Source: Planctomycetota bacterium | Lineage (GTDB): Bacteria > Planctomycetota > Phycisphaerae > Phycisphaerales > SM1A02 | Assembly: GCA_009926815.1 (NCBI GenBank) | Contig: RFOC01000001.1 | Span: forward strand, 1 to 30,228 | DNA length: 30,228 nucleotides | Direction of reading: 5' to 3' | Shown here: one piece after another, positions 23,490 to 30,228 of the stretch | Layout: every line of letters starts with the position of its first letter | How positions within the stretch are numbered: position 1 is the first letter of the stretch | Made by a program: the position numbers and the translations under genes | The notes under the pieces: model-generated | What the model saw: the letters and a program-made list of their open reading frames with translations, nothing else | Told to the model about the DNA's origin: nothing | Databases searched by the model: none

Positions 23490-24434
23490 TCACGTCCAGG
23501 GCAGGCGATCCAGATCCACGTTGCCTCCGCAGATGACGATGGCGACCCTTCGCCAACCCGCCTCGCGGGCGAGCGAACGGAAGGCTGGACCGGTGGCGGC
23601 GGCCACGCCCACCGCGGCGCTGGCCTCGATCACCAGCTTGAGGCGCTCGAAGGTGAAGCGCATCCAGGCCGCGATCTCGGGTTCATCCACCGTCAGGACA
23701 TGATCCACGCGATCGCGCAGGATGGGGAAGGTGAGGGCGCCGATGCCCGCGCGCAGCCCATCGGCCAGCGTGGTCGCGTTGGTGGGTGGCTGCCGAATGC
23801 CGCTCGTCCTGCTTCGGGCCGCGTCATCCACGGCCTGGGGTTCGGCGCCGATCACGGCCACCTCCGGCCTGCACGCCTTCAAGGCTGTGGCGATGCCACC
23901 CACCAGTCCACCGCCACCCACCGGCACCACCACCGCCTGCACCTCGGGCCACTGCTCCAGGATCTCCAGGCCAATGGTGCCCTGTCCGCTGATCACGTCC
24001 ACATGGTCGAAGGGCGGCACCACCACGGCGCCGGCCAGCGTGGCTTCCCGGGCCTGCATGGTCGGCTCGCAGGTGATGATGGCGGCACCGGCCGCCTCCA
24101 CCGCGCGCCGCTTGCTTGCGGGGGCGTCACGGGGCATGACCACGGTGCAGGGGAAGCCTCGGGTCCGTGCCGCCAGGGCCAGGGCCAGCGCGTGATTGCC
24201 GCTCGAGTGGGTGACCACCCCCCGCGTCGCCGTGGACTCGGGCAGCAGCGCAACCGCGTTGGAGGCGCCCCGGAACTTGAAGCTTCCGCTGCGCTGCATG
24301 GATTCCATCTTCAGGCGGATCTCGCAGCCGGTCTCGCGCGAGAGCTCGCCGCCATCCAGCAGCGGCGTGAGGCGAGCGGCACCCCTCAGCCGATCTGCCG
24401 CGGAACGGATCGATGACAGCGAGACCTCGCCCAT
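23490..24434 (-). CDS. Threonine/serine dehydratase, PLP-dependent (biodegradative/short type)
   Basis: The product is a 314-aa fold-type II PLP enzyme. Schiff-base Lys53 is in SGSFKFRGASNA; SSGNHALALA carries the Asn that contacts the PLP ring; the phosphate loop is VVPVGGGGLVGG; VICGGNVDLDRL ends the domain. It lacks the C-terminal ACT regulatory domains of biosynthetic IlvA, so it is of the short type (TdcB/serine racemase-like): threonine to 2-oxobutyrate, serine to pyruvate, or racemisation. The ATG at 24434 is supported by TAGGCT 7 nt upstream. It follows a tandem Lrp-family gene on the same strand by 68 nt, a plausible regulator for amino-acid catabolism. Confidence 0.93.
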   Translation of the reverse strand: MGEVSLSSIRSAADRLRGAARLTPLLDGGELSRETGCEIRLKMESMQRSGSFKFRGASNAVALLPESTATRGVVTHSSGNHALALALAARTRGFPCTVVMPRDAPASKRRAVEAAGAAIITCEPTMQAREATLAGAVVVPPFDHVDVISGQGTIGLEILEQWPEVQAVVVPVGGGGLVGGIATALKACRPEVAVIGAEPQAVDDAARSRTSGIRQPPTNATTLADGLRAGIGALTFPILRDRVDHVLTVDEPEIAAWMRFTFERLKLVIEASAAVGVAAATGPAFRSLAREAGWRRVAIVICGGNVDLDRLPWT

Positions 24435-24441
24435 GCGCTGC

Positions 24442-24447
24442 AGCCTA
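24442..24447 (-). promoter_or_regulatory. Candidate -10 (TAGGCT) for the threonine dehydratase gene, leaderless
   Basis: On the minus strand TAGGCT ends 7 nt before the ATG at 24434. No SD is present. Confidence 0.5.
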
Positions 24448-24502
24448 GGTTCTGTCTGACGGATCCGCCGGGCTTCCATCCGCCCGGCATGCCGGCTGGC
24501 GT

Positions 24503-25489
24503 TCACTTCCCGGCCGGTTCCGCGTCGACGAAGTCCCACGCGTAGTCCTGGCGATGCACGGAGCGGTGCAGGCAGATCTCCACGCCCGAGACGCCCGGCA
24601 CCTGCCCCACGGCGGCACGCCACGCGTTCAGCTCGGCCTCGTCGCGCACGAACAGGTCCGCGATCACGCCGAACGGGCCACCCGCACTCAGGATCCATCC
24701 GGACTTGCCCAGGTTGGCCACGCCGTCCATCACGGTGCGGAGCGAGCCGTGGACTCGCAGGCACGCCGTGCCCTGAACCAGATTGCCCAGTCGAATGGGA
24801 TCCGGGAGAGCGATGATCTGGATGATGCCCGCCGCCTGCAGGCGCCGGAACCGGTCGGCTGCGCTCGTCGCCGAGATGCCCGCCGCATCGGCCAGGTCGG
24901 CGAAACTGGCGCGGCCATCGTGCTGCAGTCGGCGGATCATGCCGCGATCGACCGCATCGAACGCGTGGGGTGTCGGCAGATCGGACTTCGGGACCACGGG
25001 CCCGCTGTGTCTGGATGCCTGCGGCGACCACACCTCCAGGATCGGGGCGATCATCACGGAGTTCAGGTTGGCGTCGCTGCCGAGCATGCGATCAACCATG
25101 GAGACCACATCGCCAGGGGTGGGCACCGCGAAGTACACGATGATGTCGAAGGCTCCAAAGGCGGTGCCGCACCAGTGGACATGCGGCTCCTGGGCAAGCC
25201 GTGCCGCACTTGGACCAGGATCGCCCTTGCAGCGAAGCAGCAGCAGACCCTGGGCATGCAGCCCCATCATCGCGGGTGGCACGAAACCGAGGACCCGAAG
25301 CGCGCCATCATCGACCAGCTTGGCCAGTCGTCGACTGACGTTCGCCTCCGAGATGCCCGACCGCTCCGCGATCTCGCGGCCACTCATGCGACCGTTGTCC
25401 CGGAGGGCGTCGAAGATCTTCAGATCGGCGGGATCGAAGGGTTCCGGGAGCGTTCCGCGTTCAAACGTGGGCAGGTGCATCAGGGCCAT
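24503..25489 (-). CDS. Tandem Lrp/AsnC-family transcriptional regulator
   Basis: The product is 328 aa with two Lrp units in one chain. Unit 1: helix-turn-helix in FDPADLKIFDALRDNG...SGREIAERSGISEANVSRRLAKLVDDG (about 17-60), then a ligand-binding RAM-like domain (HVHWCGTAFGAFDIIVYFAV). Unit 2: HAFDAVDRGMIRRLQHDGR...FADLADAAGISATSAADRFRRLQAAG (about 165-210) and a second RAM-like domain to the end. Normal Lrp is about 150 aa and dimerises; this is a covalent dimer. Lrp proteins sense amino acids, and the neighbour is threonine dehydratase. The start is uncertain: 25489 is chosen because AATCCT lies 8 nt upstream, but 25480 or 25546 are possible. Confidence 0.88.
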   Translation of the reverse strand: MALMHLPTFERGTLPEPFDPADLKIFDALRDNGRMSGREIAERSGISEANVSRRLAKLVDDGALRVLGFVPPAMMGLHAQGLLLLRCKGDPGPSAARLAQEPHVHWCGTAFGAFDIIVYFAVPTPGDVVSMVDRMLGSDANLNSVMIAPILEVWSPQASRHSGPVVPKSDLPTPHAFDAVDRGMIRRLQHDGRASFADLADAAGISATSAADRFRRLQAAGIIQIIALPDPIRLGNLVQGTACLRVHGSLRTVMDGVANLGKSGWILSAGGPFGVIADLFVRDEAELNAWRAAVGQVPGVSGVEICLHRSVHRQDYAWDFVDAEPAGK

Positions 25490-25620
25490 GTGGGGAGAGG
25501 ATTCGAGGTCAGGTGCGCAGGCCGAACCCGGAGTTCCCGTCAGCAAGGGGGTTCAACGACACGCGGCTGGGTGGCATTGCAGCCGCATGCGCAAAACCGA
25601 CAGCGCTATGTGACGTCGAA

Positions 25621-25629
25621 TGCTAATAT
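25621..25629 (+). promoter_or_regulatory. Extended -10 promoter (TGC TAATAT) for thiC
   Basis: TG-n-TAATAT, close to consensus, ends 6 nt before the riboswitch P1 stem begins. This spacing would start transcription at or next to the aptamer. No good -35 was found 17 nt upstream, which fits extended -10 use. Confidence 0.65.
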
Positions 25630-25635
25630 CTCCGC

Positions 25636-25730
25636 CGTTCGCTCGGGGCGCATGGGTCAATCCCGGAGATCCATGCTGAGAAGCACCCGCTGAACCTGAT
25701 CCGGTTCGTACCGGCGTAGGCAAGCGAATG
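25636..25730 (+). promoter_or_regulatory. TPP (THI-box) riboswitch
   Basis: All conserved blocks are present in order: GGGG at 25645-25648, CTGAGA at 25676-25681, ACCC at 25685-25688, TGAACCTGATC at 25691-25701, a CCGG/CCGG hairpin (25701-25704 with 25711-25714), and GCGTAGG..AAGCGA to the end. P1 pairs 25636-25643 with 25723-25730 (8 bp, one G-U). CATGG/CCATG (25651-25655, 25671-25675) close the P3 side. It lies 144 nt upstream of thiC and would lower its expression when thiamine pyrophosphate is high. No clear terminator is seen after it, so control may be at translation or by Rho. Confidence 0.95.
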
Positions 25731-25767
25731 TCGTTGATCGTTCATTGGAACACCTCCAGAGCGTCAC

Positions 25768-25874
25768 ATGACTCAGCCGCCGATCCCATCGGGCCCTTGG
25801 ATCCTTGCTTTTGCCGGCCAGGGCTTGGAAGAATCGGATTGCAAGAATGAGGACTTCGGCAGGAGAGCCGCATC

Positions 25875-25878
<4 letters not shown>
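25768..25878 (+). CDS. Possible 36-codon upstream ORF (leader peptide) overlapping the thiC start
   Basis: An ATG at 25768 opens a 36-residue frame (MTQPPIPSGPWILAFAGQGL...) that ends in TGA at 25876-25878, overlapping the thiC ATG (ATGA). It lies between the TPP riboswitch and thiC. There is no convincing SD and the peptide shows no family. If translated, it would couple thiC initiation to its own termination. It may be chance; only conservation would decide. Confidence 0.3.
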
Positions 25879-27734
<1,856 letters not shown>

Positions 27735-27736
27735 AG

Positions 27737-28171
27737 CTAGAAACGGCCGGGCTCGGCGTGAAGCAGGCGACGGGCCAGCGAGGCCAGTTCGCCATCGGTG
27801 GCCCGGTCCATCGACTGCAGCGCCTCGACCCGGTCGGCCGCCGGGTGGCGGCGGGCGGCGGCCCATCGCAGCCATTCCAGCTTGGCGGATCCGGGCCCCG
27901 CCACCACGGCCCGATCGGCTCGTCCCACCGCATCCGCGATGGCCTGGAAGAAGGCGCGGGGGTCCGGTCGAATGCGCCCGCTGCCCTCCGCCTCGCTGCG
28001 GTCATGCATCCGGAATCGTGGCGGGGTCCAGTCGGTCTCGATGGTCCCGCCATCCACGATGTCGGCATCGAGGTAGAGCACGCGGGCCGAACGATGATCC
28101 ATGAGCACGGCCGCGGCGCGATGGGAGCGCGTGGCGTCGGGCGCCGCGCCGGTGTGCGTGACCGTGGACAT
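27737..28171 (-). CDS. Short Pelota/eRF1 domain 3-like protein ('translational machinery protein')
   Basis: The product is 144 aa. The pattern VLMDHRSARVLYLD at the start, DPRAFFQAIADAVGRADRAVVAGPGSAKLEWLRWAAAR in the middle and QSMDRATDGELASLARRLLH at the end matches small bacterial proteins that resemble the third domain of eRF1/Dom34 (often written WIDHREAR..., GPSTAK, DHPTDGQLVA). The family is related to stalled-ribosome rescue factors by fold, but its role in bacteria is unclear. The ATG at 28171 begins the conserved part; a longer frame to 28300 overlaps the divergent gene. CATGCT ends 6 nt upstream, in line with the leaderless pattern though not a TAnnnT. Confidence 0.8.
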   Translation of the reverse strand: MSTVTHTGAAPDATRSHRAAAVLMDHRSARVLYLDADIVDGGTIETDWTPPRFRMHDRSEAEGSGRIRPDPRAFFQAIADAVGRADRAVVAGPGSAKLEWLRWAAARRHPAADRVEALQSMDRATDGELASLARRLLHAEPGRF

Positions 28172-28210
28172 GCGTCCAGCATGCCTCTCGCCGGGCGCCG
28201 GGTGGCATGG

Positions 28211-28216
28211 CATACT
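28211..28216 (+). promoter_or_regulatory. Candidate -10 (CATACT) for the DUF5658-like gene
   Basis: CATACT ends 7 nt before the GTG at 28224. It is a weaker match than the TAnnnT hexamers elsewhere but has the same spacing, with no SD. Confidence 0.35.
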
Positions 28217-28223
28217 CGGATTC

Positions 28224-28637
28224 GTGAAGGACACGCGGCGGCACGAGGATCCGGATGGCGGCACCGGGACGGACCCGGCCTGGCTGAGCGCTCCCCCCAT
28301 GCGCTACCAGAACGGATACGCGTGGCTGCTGCTGCTCTCGGCGGCCGACGTCATGTTCACCTGGCACATTCTCCGGCGGGGTGGCGAGGAACTGAATCCC
28401 GTGGCCCGCCTGGTGATCGAGACGTGGGACCTGCCTGGCGCGATCGCCTTCAAGTTCGCGCTCGTGCTCTTCGTGATCGTCTCCTGCGAGATCGTGGGTC
28501 GCAAGCGTGATCGCTGGGGACGCGGACTCATCGGCACCGCGGTCTGCATCGCGGCGGTGCCGGTGGCGTGGAGCCTGGTCCTGTTCTGGACCCACGGTCT
28601 GCTGACGCGTCCCGCACCGGTGCCCAGTTCGTCCTAG
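28224..28637 (+). CDS. DUF5658-like membrane protein
   Basis: The product is 137 aa from a GTG. The first 35 residues are polar and Asp/Gly/Thr-rich. Then come three hydrophobic segments: YAWLLLLSAADVMFTWHIL, PGAIAFKFALVLFVIVSCEIV and GTAVCIAAVPVAWSLVLFW. The combination AADVMFTWHIL...GGEELNPVARLVIE...FKFALVLFVI is the pattern of DUF5658, small integral membrane proteins of unknown function. GTG rather than the longer upstream frame is chosen because the latter overlaps the divergent Pelota-like gene and lacks hydrophobic or conserved content. It is probably in the inner membrane. Confidence 0.78.
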   Translation: MKDTRRHEDPDGGTGTDPAWLSAPPMRYQNGYAWLLLLSAADVMFTWHILRRGGEELNPVARLVIETWDLPGAIAFKFALVLFVIVSCEIVGRKRDRWGRGLIGTAVCIAAVPVAWSLVLFWTHGLLTRPAPVPSSS

Positions 28638-28661
28638 GTTCGCTGCGCCGGGCCCTGCACC

Positions 28662-29939
28662 TCACCGTCGCATCAGTCGCTCGATGTCGGCAATGGCACT
28701 GGGGATGTGCCCGGTGAGCACGCGCGGCCCGCGTCGGGTCACCAGCACGTCGTCCTCGATGCGGATGCCGATCCGCTCCTCGGGCAGGTAGATGCCCGGC
28801 TCGATGGTCACCACGGCGCCCTCGGCCAGCGGCTCGTCCGGCGTGATGTCGTGCGTCTCCAGGCCCAGATGGTGTCCCATGCCGTGCGGGAAGGCGTCGG
28901 CCAGGCCGGCCTTGCGAATGATCGCCCGTCCCGCCTCGTCCACCTGGTGCAGACGACGACCGGGTCGGCAGGCCTTGATGGCCGCGCGCTGCGCCTTCAG
29001 CACCAGCTCGTAGATCTCGCGCTGTCGAGCGGTGAACCGCCCGCTCACCGGAAGCGTCCGGGTGACGTCGGCGCTGTAGCCCGCCCACTTCGCGCCGCTG
29101 TCCAGGCACACCAGGTCACCCGCCTGCAGCATCTGGTCGTTGCCGTGGTAGTGCAGCACCGTGCTGTTGAAGCCGCCGCCGGCGATGGTGGGGAACGCCA
29201 GGTCGCGCGCGCCGCCCTCGCGGTACGCCTCCTCCACGTTCCGCTGCAGGTCGAACTCGTTCATGCCGGGCCGAAGCGTGGCCATGGCCACGTGGAAGCC
29301 CAGTCCGGTGATGCGGCCGGCGTGCTCGATGCACGCCACCTCGGCGTCGCTCTTGCGGGCCCGCATCTGGGCCAGCAGCTGGGAGCGATCCTGGATGGAG
29401 CAGCCGGGAATGCGCTCGCACGACCGTCGGAAGACCTCGAGGTCCGGGCTGACCGGGGCGGTGTGCGGCGAGAGCGGCATGAGCAGCGAGAGCGAGCGGG
29501 CTCGTCGTGCGGAGACGAGCAGCTGCCCGGCCAGCATGTCGGTCCGATGGATGGCGTCGATGCCCGTCCGCGCCTTCAGGGCGGCGCTGATCGGGTGGCG
29601 GAATCCGTCCCACTTCTCCCGCTCGGGATTGAGCGGCTTCAGGAACAGCCGGACGCGCCATGCCGGGTTGGGGTTGCCCGGATCGAGCAGCAGCACGGCG
29701 CCCGGCTCGTCGGTGATGCCGGTCAGGTACCGGAAATGCGCGTGCGGCATGTACGGGCCGTGCAGGCTTGGCTCGGCGTCGCCGGCGAAGACCAGGCCCA
29801 CGGAGCCGGCGATCGCCTTCAGGACCTGCTCGCGTCGACGCGCGAACTCGCGCGGATCGATGTGCGGCCCTGGCCCGGAGGCGCCACGGGCCTTGGGTGC
29901 GGGGCGGGCGGAGCGTCGAACGGTTCGGGTGCGGGCCAT
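28662..29939 (-). CDS. pepP: Xaa-Pro aminopeptidase (M24B, PepP-type)
   Basis: The product is a 425-aa pita-bread metallopeptidase that removes N-terminal residues before proline. All five dinuclear-metal ligands are in place: Asp280 and Asp291 in LDSGAKWAGYSADVTRTLPVSG-type context, His356 in HGMGHHLG, Glu380 in TIEPGIYLPE, Glu395 in IRIEDDVLV. The N-terminal creatinase-like domain (FRYLTGITDEPGAVLLL) marks the PepP branch. The first 25 residues are basic and Ala/Pro-rich and not part of the family core. ATG 29939 is supported by TACCCT 7 nt upstream. Cytosolic, no signal peptide. It follows the phenylalanine hydroxylase gene on the same strand by 37 nt. Confidence 0.95.
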   Translation of the reverse strand: MARTRTVRRSARPAPKARGASGPGPHIDPREFARRREQVLKAIAGSVGLVFAGDAEPSLHGPYMPHAHFRYLTGITDEPGAVLLLDPGNPNPAWRVRLFLKPLNPEREKWDGFRHPISAALKARTGIDAIHRTDMLAGQLLVSARRARSLSLLMPLSPHTAPVSPDLEVFRRSCERIPGCSIQDRSQLLAQMRARKSDAEVACIEHAGRITGLGFHVAMATLRPGMNEFDLQRNVEEAYREGGARDLAFPTIAGGGFNSTVLHYHGNDQMLQAGDLVCLDSGAKWAGYSADVTRTLPVSGRFTARQREIYELVLKAQRAAIKACRPGRRLHQVDEAGRAIIRKAGLADAFPHGMGHHLGLETHDITPDEPLAEGAVVTIEPGIYLPEERIGIRIEDDVLVTRRGPRVLTGHIPSAIADIERLMRR

Positions 29940-29946
29940 GCCGCGG

Positions 29947-29952
29947 AGGGTA
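29947..29952 (-). promoter_or_regulatory. Candidate -10 (TACCCT) for pepP, leaderless
   Basis: On the minus strand TACCCT ends 7 nt before the pepP ATG, within the short gap to the upstream gene. No SD is present. Confidence 0.45.
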
Positions 29953-29976
29953 GGCGAAACCCACCGCCCGACCGGC

Positions 29977-30228
29977 TCATGCCGCCGCGCGCTTCGCCTT
30001 CGCCAGCAGCCGGCCCGCGTAGGTGTTCATGGCGTCGCGCAGCTGCTCGAAACTGTCCAGCACGTACAGGATCGGCTGGTAGTGGTCGATCTCGAAGCTG
30101 GTGTCGCACACGCGGTCCAGGTCGAAGGGCCGGCGCTCCACCTTGTCGCTCTCGAGCGAGTGACGGCTCTCGCCGGGGCTGCTGATGAGGCCGCTGCCGT
30201 ACACCTTCAGCCGTCCGCCCTCGCGGAT
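29977..30228 (-). CDS. phhA: Phenylalanine 4-hydroxylase, C-terminal part (truncated by window edge)
   Basis: Only the last 83 residues are present; the gene continues beyond 30228. They read KVYGSGLISSPGESRHSLE, then ERRPFDLDRVCDTSFEIDHYQPILYVLDSFEQL, the end of the pterin-dependent aromatic amino acid hydroxylase domain (G-L-I-S-S-x-G-E, PFD, ID.YQ...FV.DSFEQL). The iron-binding His-His-Glu lies upstream, outside the window, so activity cannot be judged. The enzyme makes tyrosine from phenylalanine with tetrahydropterin. Phenylalanine, tyrosine and tryptophan hydroxylases share this region; in bacteria phenylalanine is the usual substrate. Confidence 0.85.
   Translation of the reverse strand: MREGGRLKVYGSGLISSPGESRHSLESDKVERRPFDLDRVCDTSFEIDHYQPILYVLDSFEQLRDAMNTYAGRLLAKAKRAAA

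Larger units (their letters stand above)
25490..25874. other. Long intergenic region: divergent Lrp/thiC regulatory zone
   Basis: This is the only long gap in the window. 25490-25620 holds nothing I can name beyond the Lrp upstream sequence. 25621-25629 is an extended -10 promoter, 25636-25730 a TPP riboswitch, and 25731-25874 the thiC leader, with a 36-codon open frame ending on the thiC start. SD AGGAG is at 25861-25865. The stretch around 25600-25640 is more A+T-rich than its surroundings, as expected at a promoter. Confidence 0.75.

Noticed and set aside
25728..25860. Another small open frame starting at the ATG in the riboswitch 3' end
   Set aside because: It starts inside the P1 stem, has no SD, does not couple with thiC and shows no peptide features.

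Overview
High-GC (roughly two-thirds G+C by eye), gene-dense bacterial chromosome. The best lineage clue is the secreted protein at 4389-5063: it has a signal peptide, a terminal VPGPGAL motif, a short hydrophobic stretch and a poly-Arg tail, the form of PEP-CTERM-like anchor that I associate with Planctomycetota of the Phycisphaerae/Phycisphaerales type. An archaeal/eukaryotic-type ProRS, small GTG-started proteins, CHAD and DUF5658-like proteins fit that placement. No phage, IS, CRISPR, tRNA or rRNA is visible; this is mostly core chromosome.

Layout. 1-4206 (+): the 3' end of nusG, a lipoprotein, a UbiA-family prenyltransferase of the menaquinone type, a CHAD protein and proS. 4207-5163: a perfect 26-bp hairpin, the PEP-CTERM-like protein and a strong intrinsic terminator. 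5164-8050 (-): a membrane-anchored protein, metG and ubiX. 8134-9867 (+): a large exported protein. 9875-10783 (-) metF is divergent from rex (+). 11517-12542 (+): a short lipoprotein-like protein and an Amidase_2/PGRP-fold protein that lacks its zinc Cys. 12680-14648 (+): an overlapping trio of Ser/Thr kinase, dCMP deaminase and an HExxH protein, whose end overlaps argS. 14584-17599 (-): an M42-like aminopeptidase, then argS. 17646-22335 (+): an ATGA-coupled trio of RibB with a decayed RibA domain, a LolA-like lipoprotein and a TPR/gluzincin protein. 22353-23489 (+): a ChaA-type cation/proton antiporter. 23490-25489 (-): a tandem Lrp/AsnC regulator and threonine dehydratase. 25621-27734 (+): an extended -10 promoter, a TPP riboswitch and thiC. 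27737-28637: a Pelota/eRF1-like small protein divergent from a DUF5658-like membrane protein. 28662-30228 (-): pepP and the 3' end of a phenylalanine 4-hydroxylase gene.

The genes serve translation (proS, metG, argS), menaquinone/flavin cofactors (ubiA-like, ubiX, ribBA), thiamine (thiC), one-carbon metabolism (metF), redox sensing (rex), pyrimidine salvage and proteolysis.

The most distinctive global signal is regulatory. At least twelve starts carry a TAnnnT hexamer 6-9 nt upstream of the start codon with no Shine-Dalgarno sequence, which is the signature of leaderless mRNAs. Genes with a longer 5' leader (thiC, rex, proS) or inside operons tend to keep an SD. I do not see a dedicated novel defence or mobile system. 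The best leads are the leaderless promoter grammar, the decayed RibBA, the zinc-less PGRP-like protein, two coupled operons containing unassigned metalloprotease-like proteins, the 26-bp palindrome and a short upstream ORF coupled to thiC.
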